DNA of 64,000 bases from Aquimarina intermedia (GCF_008124785.1 NZ_VNHU01000007.1:62001-126000); one strand, 5' to 3'. Numbered from the stretch's first letter, positions 36,275-45,853 are shown. Numbers and translations are program-made. Notes: generated from the sequence alone by a model not told the origin.

Positions 36275-36733
36275 CTACATGGTTAGCAATCTAGGGTCAA
36301 AACTAAAGGGCTCGACATCAATTATTTTTACACTTTTAAAGTTAGGATGACTTGGATTTAGGAGTAAATTCTGTTCTTTAGGTATGATACTACTCGGAAT
36401 TTTAAAACCCACATACTTCTGTTGATGAATCCAATTCATTGTAAAATCATGATTTTCGATAGGTGGTGGTATCTTATCCCATCCCATAGGAAGCGATTGT
36501 TCAACAAAGGAGCCTACAAATTTATCGGGTATGTCAATCGTAGCAATCGACATATTATCCGGAAAAAACGACGCTGGTAAATGTGCCAGTACTTCAAGAA
36601 TAGATAAAGCTGCTGATGTACTTGTATATAAAATTGCAACCCCCTTGGCATTCCATCGCCCACCAACAGTCTTTGCACCTATACCGGTCAAATCTCTTAT
36701 ATATTGATCTTTTGCAATTCTAAAGACGCGCAT
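36275..36733 (-). CDS. RES-domain toxin
   Basis: Toxin of an Xre/RES type II toxin-antitoxin system. RES toxins studied so far degrade NAD+. The domain covers almost the whole 152 aa; conserved Arg in GGRWNAKGVAILYTS and Glu in ALSILEVLAHL fit the RES triad. The start overlaps the last base of the antitoxin gene (position 36733), so the two are translationally coupled. Activity is inferred from family. Confidence 0.88.
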   Translation of the reverse strand: MRVFRIAKDQYIRDLTGIGAKTVGGRWNAKGVAILYTSTSAALSILEVLAHLPASFFPDNMSIATIDIPDKFVGSFVEQSLPMGWDKIPPPIENHDFTMNWIHQQKYVGFKIPSSIIPKEQNLLLNPSHPNFKSVKIIDVEPFSFDPRLLTM

Positions 36734-37185
36734 TAAGCAAAAATTCCATGTTCAATACGTACCAATTCTTCATTAAGTAATTGAAATCCAAAAGTAGTAT
36801 CCAAAAGATCTTTAGGTTTTTTGGAAGCCAAAGCAATATTAGGATGCTCCATCCATCGCTTAAATCGAGTCAGATCTCCAAAAACATGCTCTCCTTTGGC
36901 ATACAATTTTGCCAATTGTAAAACTTTTGAACTTGCTTCAGTAGTTAACTTTCGACTCAAAGGATATCGCTGTATGGTACGTTCTGATATATGAATAACG
37001 TGTGATAAAGCTTTGAGATCAAAATCAATAGTTTTGCCCAGATACAATAATGCTTTTTTGTCTATTCCATTTCTGGAAAGCTCTATAAAATCATACATAT
37101 TACGCAAAGGCATATCGATGTTAAGATACCGTAACAGTCCTTTGTGCTCTAATCCGTCAAAATCTAATGGTGTTACTGCGCTCAT
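36733..37185 (-). CDS. Xre/MbcA/ParS-type antitoxin
   Basis: 150-aa antitoxin partner of the RES toxin. Helix-turn-helix-like region around ALSHVIHISERTIQRYPLS, and C-terminal DUF2384/MbcA-ParS toxin-binding domain (residues about 95-150) with FGDLTRFKRWMEHPNIALASKK. Antitoxin first, toxin second, the usual order for this class. Antitoxins of this type repress their own promoter; a candidate -7 box lies just upstream. Confidence 0.88.
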   Translation of the reverse strand: MSAVTPLDFDGLEHKGLLRYLNIDMPLRNMYDFIELSRNGIDKKALLYLGKTIDFDLKALSHVIHISERTIQRYPLSRKLTTEASSKVLQLAKLYAKGEHVFGDLTRFKRWMEHPNIALASKKPKDLLDTTFGFQLLNEELVRIEHGIFA

Positions 37186-37203
37186 ATCACACTTGCTTTA
37201 CGA

Positions 37204-37211
37204 CAAAAATA
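37204..37211 (-). promoter_or_regulatory. Promoter -7 box of the toxin-antitoxin operon
   Basis: TATTTTTG on the minus strand fits TAnnTTTG and lies 18 bases before the antitoxin ATG. No -33 element was seen. Confidence 0.4.
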
Positions 37212-37223
37212 CAAAAAAATATG

Positions 37224-39554
37224 TCATTTGTCGTTATTTAGCTCCACAATTTTATCCAATTGTGGAGCGACTTCTTTTAAACGTGCTTCCATGGACCGTA
37301 TTGCTATCGTAGATAAGTATCTTCCTAGCGGGAGTACAGGTTTTATTCTCAAATTATCATTATTCTTTTTCTTAGGAGCTATATTTTTTAAAGGAAGAAT
37401 AGTAGTTTGTTTAAGCTTCACAGCATATCGTTCTCCTAGTTTTTGAACGATTTCTTGCGTATGACCATATCTAACGTTCCTTAAAGTTGTCAACGGTGCT
37501 GCCAACTGAGATTCGGTTTTAGCAATTTTCCGCTCCTCATCGTTAACCAAAAGAACATGCTTAATCTGCACCTTATCCATTAGTTCTGGAAAAGAGTCAC
37601 GTAGCACTTTTTTAAATATCTCTTCTACTCCAATACTTACGGTACCACCAATATTGTCATAATAACCGGCATCAGCATACTGATCTGACCATTCCTGATT
37701 TGATATACCAGAATTCTCGATCTCTCCAACGGGTGTTATAAAAGGGAAGCTTGCATTGATTCGCAGCGCGGTAGACAAATCAATTGACGCATTAGTGTGT
37801 CCTGACTGCAACTTTGTAATAAAATCATTCATTCCGTTTAACGGCCGTAAATGATCATATTTTACGGGACTGATAATGTTATAATTTCCAGTCTGTGTAT
37901 GCGTAGTATTTACTAGAAGTAATGGAGGAACCTTACGATCTTTATTCTGAGTAGTGGATGTTATTTGCTCATAAAATGACAAAAATTCCTTTGATAACAA
38001 CCCTTCTTCCTCGCGAGCGTCAAAAAATGTTTTATGGCTTCTTTTCCATTGGTCTTCTAATAATTGTCCGCGATTACGAAAATTGAATAAGTTTGTCACA
38101 CTCTTGAACAGATCCCTGCCCAAAAGGGACAATATAGCTTCTGACAAAAAATTCTCTCTATAAATGACGCTTGCCTTATACTGCAATTGCGGAAACTTTG
38201 AATCCTTCTGTTGTAAAAATCTCGCATCTCTATTGTTTAACTGAGCATCCCGTGCTTCGGCAAAAAACATTCCGTTACCAACGCCTCCTCCAGACGCGCC
38301 ACTTAAGGATAATAAATTATCCTCAAAATACTTACCGTTTGTTCGTTCATACAAATAGCTATGAATTAAGAATGACCATAATCCTGCTCTAGACCCACCT
38401 CCTTCTGCGCTTACAATTAGCACCGGAAAAACCTCTTTTGACTCAATTAATTTTTTTCGAGTCTTGAGCCAATAAAACATATAGTTGTCCATCGCCATTC
38501 TTTCAGTGGACGCAGTTCTTAATTCAAGATGGTAATGGTCAGAATTTTTGGTGAGATATTCTGCTGACAAAAAACTAAGTATTAAAACAATTGAGAGTAA
38601 AGGAAGTTTAAGTTTTTTTCCTAATAGAATCAAAATAAAACTAAACATAAACAGGCTAAGTAGAGAAAGAACTAAAATTGACAATGGATTTATCAAGCTT
38701 GCCCATTTTGGTATAAAGTTTAGTACAATGAAAGATATAAGCACCATAAATCCAGCGCTAAGAATGCTACCATAAAATATATTTTTAGACACCTTTTGTA
38801 ATACTATATAACTATTGAATGACAATGACAAGAAAAATAAAGCCAGTGCGCAATTGGATAAAAATAAATTACCCAAGTCTTTCTCTGTTTGGGTATTCAA
38901 CGTACCTAAGGATATAATTAATGCTAGTAAGGCAATGGAAACCAGAAAAACGATCAAATTGGTTTTAGGAATTTTAAAAAATACAATCTGTAACAGTTTG
39001 TAGATCCTTGGCTCAGAAAAGAGCAATAACACAAGAATACATAACAAAAGTGTATTATCCGGATTTAAAACATCCGTATAGGTGTTTCTCAAATCAAACA
39101 ATTCCATCGCATTCAAGATACTCAAGGCTGAAATGCATAATAGCAAGACCGCCAATATTCTTGGAACGATTTTACGCATATGAATTTTAACTACATATGA
39201 ATAACGTCCGTTTGTATTGCGATACTGGTGCCGATAATGTTGATTAGGGACAAATCTCAAAAAATTACTCCATGTTATATCTTTATAATTGTGATAATAA
39301 AAGTATTTCGGAATATTCCAAATAAGAAAAGCTGACGTCATAAGTAAAGTAAAGTATAACGGAACTTCAAACATAAAAGCATCTGCCTGATTCAAAATCA
39401 ACAATAAATCAATAGTTTGAGGAAAATGCCATAAGGCTAAATATATTGCTAAAATAAAAGCCACACTGATTACATTATTTAACAATTCTCCCAAAAGGGT
39501 CTTAAACCAAATGCTAAAAAGCTGAAAAACCCGAATTACAGAAGAGACGAACAT
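37224..39554 (-). CDS. Membrane-anchored patatin-like phospholipase
   Basis: 776-aa protein with eight to ten predicted transmembrane helices in the first 340 residues, followed by a patatin domain. Patatin signatures: oxyanion loop AEGGGSRAG (383-391), nucleophile elbow G419-A-S421-G-G, and catalytic Asp628 in YADAGYYDN, with the RINASFPF motif (598-605) between. Ser421/Asp628 is the expected dyad. Predicted to hydrolyse phospholipid or other acyl esters at the inner membrane. Fusion of a large polytopic N-terminus to patatin is unusual. Partner genes not evident. Confidence 0.85.
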   Translation of the reverse strand: MFVSSVIRVFQLFSIWFKTLLGELLNNVISVAFILAIYLALWHFPQTIDLLLILNQADAFMFEVPLYFTLLMTSAFLIWNIPKYFYYHNYKDITWSNFLRFVPNQHYRHQYRNTNGRYSYVVKIHMRKIVPRILAVLLLCISALSILNAMELFDLRNTYTDVLNPDNTLLLCILVLLLFSEPRIYKLLQIVFFKIPKTNLIVFLVSIALLALIISLGTLNTQTEKDLGNLFLSNCALALFFLSLSFNSYIVLQKVSKNIFYGSILSAGFMVLISFIVLNFIPKWASLINPLSILVLSLLSLFMFSFILILLGKKLKLPLLSIVLILSFLSAEYLTKNSDHYHLELRTASTERMAMDNYMFYWLKTRKKLIESKEVFPVLIVSAEGGGSRAGLWSFLIHSYLYERTNGKYFEDNLLSLSGASGGGVGNGMFFAEARDAQLNNRDARFLQQKDSKFPQLQYKASVIYRENFLSEAILSLLGRDLFKSVTNLFNFRNRGQLLEDQWKRSHKTFFDAREEEGLLSKEFLSFYEQITSTTQNKDRKVPPLLLVNTTHTQTGNYNIISPVKYDHLRPLNGMNDFITKLQSGHTNASIDLSTALRINASFPFITPVGEIENSGISNQEWSDQYADAGYYDNIGGTVSIGVEEIFKKVLRDSFPELMDKVQIKHVLLVNDEERKIAKTESQLAAPLTTLRNVRYGHTQEIVQKLGERYAVKLKQTTILPLKNIAPKKKNNDNLRIKPVLPLGRYLSTIAIRSMEARLKEVAPQLDKIVELNNDK

Positions 39555-39584
39555 AATGTTGTGATTTGCTGGTTAATTGGCAAC

Positions 39585-39604
39585 TCTCTTATGATGGTAA
39601 GAGA
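39585..39604 (-). promoter_or_regulatory. 5' untranslated hairpin of the patatin gene
   Basis: TCTCTTA-TGATGG-TAAGAGA forms a perfect 7-bp hairpin between the promoter box and the start codon at 39554. Function unknown; mRNA stability or translational control are possible. Confidence 0.4.
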
Positions 39605-39618
39605 TATTGCTCCTTTGA

Positions 39619-39626
39619 CAAATGTA
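39619..39626 (-). promoter_or_regulatory. Promoter -7 box of the patatin gene
   Basis: TACATTTG on the minus strand fits TAnnTTTG and lies 64 bases upstream of the patatin start. Confidence 0.45.
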
Positions 39627-39873
39627 AAAACAAACAATAAAAATTAAATCATAACTATGAATTAAAAAAACACATTCTATTAAAAACTTTAAGACATTCT
39701 CAATAATATTCCCATTTAAAAAAAAATTCGTAAAAATTCGTAAAGACTGAAAATATTCTACGGTTTTAACGTAATAATTTGTATATTGACCATAACAAGC
39801 AGGTTTTAATAGATTAATACTATTTATTGCGTAAGTTAAAACCTACCTTTTATGAACCCCAAAAAATCTACAT

Positions 39874-40407
39874 ATGAAAAAATTACTACTCTTTACATTC
39901 TTAATTGGTACTCAATTCGGTTTCGCCAATTTAAAGGTTGACATTTCCTATAAGCTAATGTCAGTAACCGAAAATACTGTAATCGATGGACTTGATGAAA
40001 CATCAAATGAAGCTGTCATTTTTATTACGGAAAGTTTACACTTGGAGCAGGGTGTCCGAATAAAGATCAGAAACGCATGCTTAATCATATTGGGCAATCT
40101 TACGGGTGAAGGTATTTTAGATATCGATACTACTGCCACAGTTACATTAGAAGGAGATAAGCAAGGACGTATTACTTTTATAAATCGCTTACTTGCAGAT
40201 GCTACCTGTCAACAAAGTACGAATCAAAAAACTTTTAAAAACATAAAAGATGTTCCTCAAGGTCTCAACTATAGCCTTTATAATTTGACGGGAAGGCTCA
40301 TGGATAAAGGCGTGGTAGATGATTATATCCATAATTACAGAGACCCTAAAACATATTTAATCAAAATTGACGGATACAAATTAAGAAAAATAATTTTTAA
40401 AGGATAA
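39874..40407 (+). CDS. Secreted protein with type IX secretion-like C-terminal tail
   Basis: 177 aa. Signal peptide MKKLLLFTFLIGTQFGFA. The middle has beta-rich repeats (ILGNLTGEGILDIDTTATV) resembling short parallel-beta-helix turns. The last 45 residues, YSLYNLTGRLMDKG...YLIKIDGYKLRKIIFKG, match the pattern of a T9SS type A sorting domain. The tail suggests export across the outer membrane. The cargo part, about 110 residues, is small and has no recognised catalytic domain. Confidence 0.65.
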   Translation: MKKLLLFTFLIGTQFGFANLKVDISYKLMSVTENTVIDGLDETSNEAVIFITESLHLEQGVRIKIRNACLIILGNLTGEGILDIDTTATVTLEGDKQGRITFINRLLADATCQQSTNQKTFKNIKDVPQGLNYSLYNLTGRLMDKGVVDDYIHNYRDPKTYLIKIDGYKLRKIIFKG

Positions 40408-40434
40408 CAATTTTTAATGCTAGGTTTCATATCC

Positions 40435-40473
40435 TAAAAATCCATGGTACACTAACTGCCATGGGTTTTTTGT
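40435..40473 (+). terminator. Terminator of the T9SS-tail protein gene
   Basis: AAAAATCCATGG and CCATGGGTTTTTT pair around a 10-11-nt loop and the T-run ends the hairpin, 28 bp after the stop codon. Confidence 0.75.
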
Positions 40474-40678
40474 GTATTCAAGTTGTAGTTTTTGCATTAG
40501 TAGATACATAAAAAATTATTCTATTTTTTTGAGAAAATCAGACTACTTTCATCTTAATATCTCAAAAACCTTATGAATTTCAGGGATTTAGTATCCAAAA
40601 TGGTATATTTAAAATAATATTTTTTGATAACATCCCATACCTATTTCGAAGAATTTTTAGATCGCAATTTTTAAAATT

Positions 40679-42076
40679 ATGAAGCAACTTTTTTCATTTC
40701 GTAATGAAATGACCAAGTACACGCTGTATGGCGTTTTATTTGGATTATGTTTTCCTGCAATCGCTACCTGTTTTGATATTTCAAGGCAAGAACTTCCATT
40801 TAATTGGAATTCCGTAATAATGGTTCAACAAAACAATCCAATTCATTTTATGGTGGATACAGCACCTATATTTTTAGGATTATTCTCCATGTTTATTGGT
40901 ATTAATCTAGATAAATTGAAAGCTAAGAATGAACAAGTTACTGCTGCTTCAAAAATACGCCAGGATTTTTTGGCTAATATGAGTCACGAGATACGAACTC
41001 CGATGGTAGGTGTTATTGGAATGATTGATTTATTATTCAAGAACACAGAGCTCAATCCCTTGCAAAAAGAATATGTTACCATTATACATCAATCATCTCT
41101 CAATCTTTTGGATATTTTAAATCAAATATTAGATCTCTCAAAAATTGAAGCTGGCAAATTTACTTTATCTCCAAAACCAGTACATTTTAAAACCTTAATT
41201 TCACAAAATATCAATTTATTCTTAGCTACTAGCAAGTCTAAAGATCTTTATCTCAAAACTGAAGTATCCAGTGAAATTCCTGAAACACTTCTGATTGACG
41301 CCAACAGATTTACACAGATTATGTCAAATCTAATTGGAAACGCTATTAAATTTACCAAAAAAGGGGGTATTACGATTAAAGCATTCATGGTAAGCACTAA
41401 AAAAGGATCCCTTACGATTAGAGTCGAAGTAATTGATTCGGGAATCGGTATTTCACAAAAAGATCAAAAAGAATTGTTTCAACAGTTTAGTCAATTTCAT
41501 AACGAAGCAATTCTCGCTGGAGAAGGAAGTGGATTAGGCCTTACGATTTGTAAAAAATTAGTCGATCTCATGCATGGTACATTAGGTGTGCAAAGCACCC
41601 CTAGTATTGGAAGTAATTTTTGGTTCACATTTAAAACCAAAGTGGTAGATGCTTTACCCGAAAAAAGTTTGGACAAACCCCTACCCGTTACTTCATTTAA
41701 TATTCATGTGCTATTAGTTGAAGATTCTGAGACAAGTATCATCGTTTCTAAACAGATTTTAAAATATTTAGGATGTACTGTAGACATAGCCAAAAATGGT
41801 CATCAAGCCCTTGAAATGTTTGAAGAAAATAAATATCAATTAATATTAATGGACATCAACCTTCCAGAAATTAATGGTATACAAACTTGTCAACTCATAA
41901 AAGAGAAAAGTAAGCACACCCCTCCCATTATTGCACTCACATCGAATGCATTGCCGGGAGATTCAGACAGATTTATCGCTCAAGGATTAGATGATTACAT
42001 TACCAAGCCTTTTACCACAGAAATTATGAATATAAAATTGCAAAATTGGTTTGGAGATCATAATGGCTATCATTAA
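40679..42076 (+). CDS. Hybrid histidine kinase (HisKA-HATPase-receiver)
   Basis: Sensor kinase with a C-terminal receiver. Two TM segments at about residues 12-31 and 60-78 leave a short (about 28 aa) periplasmic loop. HisKA phosphoacceptor His103 in SHEIRTPM; HATPase motifs NLIGNAIKFTKKGG, DSGIGIS, GSGLGLTIC; receiver Asp392 in LILMDINLPEINGIQ with Lys in DYITKPF. 465 aa. No output domain, so a phosphotransfer partner or cognate regulator must be elsewhere. No neighbouring regulator in the operon. Confidence 0.92.
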   Translation: MKQLFSFRNEMTKYTLYGVLFGLCFPAIATCFDISRQELPFNWNSVIMVQQNNPIHFMVDTAPIFLGLFSMFIGINLDKLKAKNEQVTAASKIRQDFLANMSHEIRTPMVGVIGMIDLLFKNTELNPLQKEYVTIIHQSSLNLLDILNQILDLSKIEAGKFTLSPKPVHFKTLISQNINLFLATSKSKDLYLKTEVSSEIPETLLIDANRFTQIMSNLIGNAIKFTKKGGITIKAFMVSTKKGSLTIRVEVIDSGIGISQKDQKELFQQFSQFHNEAILAGEGSGLGLTICKKLVDLMHGTLGVQSTPSIGSNFWFTFKTKVVDALPEKSLDKPLPVTSFNIHVLLVEDSETSIIVSKQILKYLGCTVDIAKNGHQALEMFEENKYQLILMDINLPEINGIQTCQLIKEKSKHTPPIIALTSNALPGDSDRFIAQGLDDYITKPFTTEIMNIKLQNWFGDHNGYH

Positions 42077-42245
42077 ATTCTAGTTATATACTGAATAATA
42101 TTACAACTGATATAGATCATGAAGTGATAAGATTTTATTTATTATCTTGTATAGATATTTCACATTCTTAAAATGTAGATCGCTAAGTTAAGAGAGTATC
42201 TTTATTAACCATAAAGTACATTTTTAGAACTTAAATACACTAGGT

Positions 42246-43562
42246 ATGAAAACTGAATTAATGAAAAAATATAAAAAAATGATACACCTACCTATGAAGA
42301 AACTTTCTTTCATTTTTTTAGTTATATGTTTCTCATTTAAGCTAAATGCTTTTCAAGTTGAAGCACAAGAATCTTCTCAATACCAATTGTATACAGGTAC
42401 CATTGAAGATAAATCAAACAATGATGCGCTACCTTCGGCAACAGTGATTTTATCAGGAACAAATATATCTACTGTTTCCAATGCTTCTGGTGAATTTTCT
42501 ATTAAAGTACCGTATCAAAATAGAAATGCAAATTTAATCATTAGTTATCTAGGCTATAAAAATAAAACTGTTTCACTTGTGCAACTTCAAAACATGGAAG
42601 ATGCAATCCAACTGGAAAGAACCGTTACAGAGCTAGATGAGGTGAGCATCGGCGAGCGGGATGCAAAGGAAATAATGAAACAGGTCATAAAGAAAATTCC
42701 TGATAACTATCTTGCTTCTCCAATCATCCAAACTGCCTTTTATAGAGAAACCATTCGAAAGCGAAGAACCTATGTCTCGCTCTCTGAAGCTGTGATTGAT
42801 ATTTATAAGAATCCGTCACCACTTAACAAGGTCGATGATGTCAAATTATTTAAGGCTCGCAAAAACACAGACTATAAACGTTTAGACACTCTTACTCTGA
42901 AACTTCAGGGAGGGCCGGCTAGTGCTTTATATTTGGATCTTGTAAAGCATCCAGAAGCTCTTTTATCAAATGACATTTTGGACAGTTACATCTTTACGAT
43001 GGACAAAAGTGTTCGTATGAACAATAGAAATATGTATGTTATTAATTTTAAACAACATCCTAATATACCTGATCCAATGTATTATGGAAAATTATATATT
43101 GATGTTACTACCTATGCCCTAACCAAAGCCTCCTTTAGTCTTAACCTGGAGAACAGGAAAGAAGCAAGTAAAATTTTTGTTAGAAAAAAACCTGCAAGAG
43201 CAAAAGTGTATGCTACACAGGCCGATTATACTGTGAACTATCGTGAGGATAATAATAAATGGTATTACGGGTATAGTAAAATGGAATTAGCCTTCAAAAT
43301 TAATTGGAAGAAACGATTATTCAACTCTGTATACAAATTAGATGTAGAACTTGCTGTCACCGATTGGAAAGAAAATGTTGAAAAGAAATCTCTAAAAGCT
43401 AAAGAACGTCTTAAACCAAGTACTATTTTGAGCGACAAAGCAAGTGGATTCTCTGAACCTGACTTTTGGGGGGAATACAATATTATAGAACCGGAAAAGT
43501 CAATTGAATCCGCTATTAAAAAAATCCAAAAACAGTTAAAAAAGCGAGAGGAATCAAGATAG
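42246..43562 (+). CDS. CarboxypepD_reg-like outer-membrane/periplasmic protein
   Basis: 438 aa. Signal peptide in the N-terminal 40 residues; translation may start at 42246 or at the ATG at 42294 (MKKLSFIFLV), which gives the better signal sequence. An N-terminal CarboxypepD_reg-like beta-sandwich (residues about 48-130, SATVILSGTNISTVSNASGEFSIK, ISYLGYKNKTV) is the domain often found before TonB receptors. The rest is a beta-rich region with no receptor barrel signature. Function unknown; likely cell-envelope associated. Confidence 0.75.
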   Translation: MKTELMKKYKKMIHLPMKKLSFIFLVICFSFKLNAFQVEAQESSQYQLYTGTIEDKSNNDALPSATVILSGTNISTVSNASGEFSIKVPYQNRNANLIISYLGYKNKTVSLVQLQNMEDAIQLERTVTELDEVSIGERDAKEIMKQVIKKIPDNYLASPIIQTAFYRETIRKRRTYVSLSEAVIDIYKNPSPLNKVDDVKLFKARKNTDYKRLDTLTLKLQGGPASALYLDLVKHPEALLSNDILDSYIFTMDKSVRMNNRNMYVINFKQHPNIPDPMYYGKLYIDVTTYALTKASFSLNLENRKEASKIFVRKKPARAKVYATQADYTVNYREDNNKWYYGYSKMELAFKINWKKRLFNSVYKLDVELAVTDWKENVEKKSLKAKERLKPSTILSDKASGFSEPDFWGEYNIIEPEKSIESAIKKIQKQLKKREESR

Positions 43563-43714
43563 AAAAATTTTTGAATACTAATTTATGGTATGTCGTAAGT
43601 GTTATTCTCCAAACACTGTAGAATTCCCTTATATTTAATGTATCTTGCATCCAGTGAAAGCGCAACATTTTATAGAATTTAACGTCTTTATTTAGAATTC
43701 TATCATTGGTAAAA

Positions 43715-45169
43715 ATGAACCCGAAACATATCCTCTTTGTGTGTCTTTTTCTCTCTGAGATGCTTATTTTCGCGCAAGCTAATGCACGCCTTGAAGCTAC
43801 TCAAAATGACTTATCCATTTTCAAAGCAATTCTCGAGCAAGGACACCCTACTTTATATAAACATACTAACAAATTTTCGTTAGATTCATTAGTCAGCGCC
43901 CTTAATAAAGAGACTAATAGCAGCCAACCGCTCAGCCTACTCAAAAATCTTTATAAGATTGCTAATGTTATTCGAGATGGTCATATCAATATTTATCCCC
44001 CTGCAAATTTAATATTGAATAGCACTAAATTTCCTTTGACTCTTAAGATCATACAAAATGAGGTATATAATGCTATTGAAAATGACCATATCCCGATAGG
44101 CGCAACATTAAAATCCATCAACGGAGTTCCCATTAAAAGGATTATTTCCAGCATGAAAAAATATATTCCTGTCGATGGCCACTTAGAGCAAAAAAGGCAT
44201 CGTTTTATAGAGCAGAATTTCAATATCTATTATCATTTAGAATATGGGAAAAGTAAGAAGTACACTATTCATTTTATCGATTCTTTAGGAATTGAAAAAA
44301 TTGTAGAGCTTACTGCAATAACACAAACAGAATTGAATATTTCACGAGATCAAGGTAATAACATACCTCCTCAATTCATCAAAAAGAGTCAAAATCCATA
44401 CGTTGGCGCAAATTCAGATAAAATTTCAGTTTTGTATGATACTAAGAATCATATCGCCCTTTTAAAAATAAAAAGCTTTTCAATAGGTTCTTCTAATTTT
44501 AATAAATTGATGGATCAACTCTTTACGGAGTTTAAAAAACATAAAATTTCTAATCTCATACTTGATATCAGAAACAATCACGGGGGACTTCGTGCCAATA
44601 CCTTACGATTAATGTCTTATATCACCAATGAATTTTATAAACAAAGAACAACCGAGCATATCGGTGTGTTAGAAATTCCGTTTAAGGAGTTTACCTTAGG
44701 TTCATATTATGAAGAGGAACTTGGTTTAAAAGAAAAGTTTAAAAATCATCCAGTATATAACGGATGGACTTCAAGTTTTGATAATTTAGAATCACTAATG
44801 GTTCCAACTAAAACATGGTTCACCGGTTCGGTATATGTTTTGATAAATGGAGCAACCTTAAATGAAGCTTCAGATTTTGCATTGTTAGCGAAAAATAATT
44901 CTCGAATCACGCTCGTGGGAGAGGAAACAGGCTGTTCCTACGACTCTCACAACATAGGACTCACCGTTCATTACAAACTACCTCACTCAGGAATTCAATT
45001 TAGCATCAATTTGAAAAATGTACAAAACTATGTTAGTAATCCCTCGGTCAATAAGAGCAGTGGTGTGACACCCGATCGTTTTATACCTTATACATTCAAT
45101 GATCTTGTTACTTGTAACGATCCTCAACTCACCTATGTCTTACAACTACTTAGTAATAAGAAATCATAA
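43715..45169 (+). CDS. S41-family peptidase homologue lacking the usual catalytic Ser
   Basis: Secreted protein of the S41 (tail-specific/tricorn-type) family. The ATG at 43715 gives signal peptide MNPKHILFVCLFLSEMLIFA. A helical N-terminal domain (to about residue 110), a PDZ-like region (LKSINGVPIKRIIS), then the S41 fold with LILDIRNNHGG and LVGEETG. Where active members have T/S-x-S-A-x in the nucleophile strand, this protein reads ATLNEAS, so Asn383 replaces the catalytic serine. Probably inactive or with altered chemistry. 484 aa. Confidence 0.8.
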   Translation: MNPKHILFVCLFLSEMLIFAQANARLEATQNDLSIFKAILEQGHPTLYKHTNKFSLDSLVSALNKETNSSQPLSLLKNLYKIANVIRDGHINIYPPANLILNSTKFPLTLKIIQNEVYNAIENDHIPIGATLKSINGVPIKRIISSMKKYIPVDGHLEQKRHRFIEQNFNIYYHLEYGKSKKYTIHFIDSLGIEKIVELTAITQTELNISRDQGNNIPPQFIKKSQNPYVGANSDKISVLYDTKNHIALLKIKSFSIGSSNFNKLMDQLFTEFKKHKISNLILDIRNNHGGLRANTLRLMSYITNEFYKQRTTEHIGVLEIPFKEFTLGSYYEEELGLKEKFKNHPVYNGWTSSFDNLESLMVPTKTWFTGSVYVLINGATLNEASDFALLAKNNSRITLVGEETGCSYDSHNIGLTVHYKLPHSGIQFSINLKNVQNYVSNPSVNKSSGVTPDRFIPYTFNDLVTCNDPQLTYVLQLLSNKKS

Positions 45170-45217
45170 GGTTTCACTAAATTCGATTGATTTATAATAC
45201 TTCTTTTAGAAAAGAAA

Positions 45218-45225
45218 TACCTTTG
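45218..45225 (+). promoter_or_regulatory. Promoter -7 box of the DUF4202 gene
   Basis: TACCTTTG fits TAnnTTTG and lies 18 bases before the ATG at 45244. Confidence 0.5.
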
Positions 45226-45243
45226 CGATTAATTACTTGATTT

Positions 45244-45834
45244 ATGAAACAAACTTCAAAAATTAAACTTGCTTATCAGCATATCGACAGAGAAAATGCT
45301 GAAGATCCTAATAAGGAGACGATAAATGACCTGCCTGTAGCAAAAGAACTTGTTTATGGACAACGTATGACAGAAGCATTGATGCAATATTTCCCCGAAG
45401 CCTCCGAAGCCTTAAAACTTGCTGCCAGAGCACAACATATCTGCAGATGGCAAATACCTAGAGACCGTTTCCCTATGGATCGGACAGGCTATTTACAATG
45501 GCGTACGGATCTCAAAAAATTTCATGCGGATAAAGCCTCCTCAATTCTTTATCAACTAGGATATGATAAAGAAGTCATTGAACGTGTTTCTTTTTTAATT
45601 CAGAAGAAAAAATTGAAAAGAGACGAAGAAACGCAATGTCTTGAAGATACTATTTGTCTGGTATTTCTTCAATATTATTTTGAAGACTTTCTGACTAAGC
45701 ATACAGATGATAAAATCATTAGTATACTGCAAAAAACGTGGGCTAAAATGTCTCCAAGAGGTCAACGCGAAGCCTTAGCACTTGATCTTTCTAATAAAGC
45801 CCAAGCTTTAATAAAGCAAGCATTGAACGCATAA
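45244..45834 (+). CDS. DUF4202 family protein
   Basis: 196-aa soluble, largely helical protein. Conserved stretches of the family are visible: ARAQHICRWQIPRDRFPMDR, GYLQWRTDLKKFHADKASSIL and LEDTICLVFLQYYFEDF. The His and acidic residues (RAQHICRW, DTICLVF) hint at an HD-like metal-binding fold, but no catalytic activity is established for the family as far as I know. It is transcribed alone, convergent with the BadF-type kinase gene. Confidence 0.75.
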   Translation: MKQTSKIKLAYQHIDRENAEDPNKETINDLPVAKELVYGQRMTEALMQYFPEASEALKLAARAQHICRWQIPRDRFPMDRTGYLQWRTDLKKFHADKASSILYQLGYDKEVIERVSFLIQKKKLKRDEETQCLEDTICLVFLQYYFEDFLTKHTDDKIISILQKTWAKMSPRGQREALALDLSNKAQALIKQALNA

Positions 45835-45853
45835 AAACAGTAATTAAAAGTAG

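Larger units (their letters stand above)
39555..39873. other. Divergent intergenic region before the T9SS-tail protein
   Basis: Contains the patatin promoter box and hairpin on the minus strand. On the plus strand it has an inverted repeat AGGTTTTAA (39801-39809) / TTAAAACCT (39836-39844) about 30 bases before the ATG of the next gene. No coding potential seen. Confidence 0.4.
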
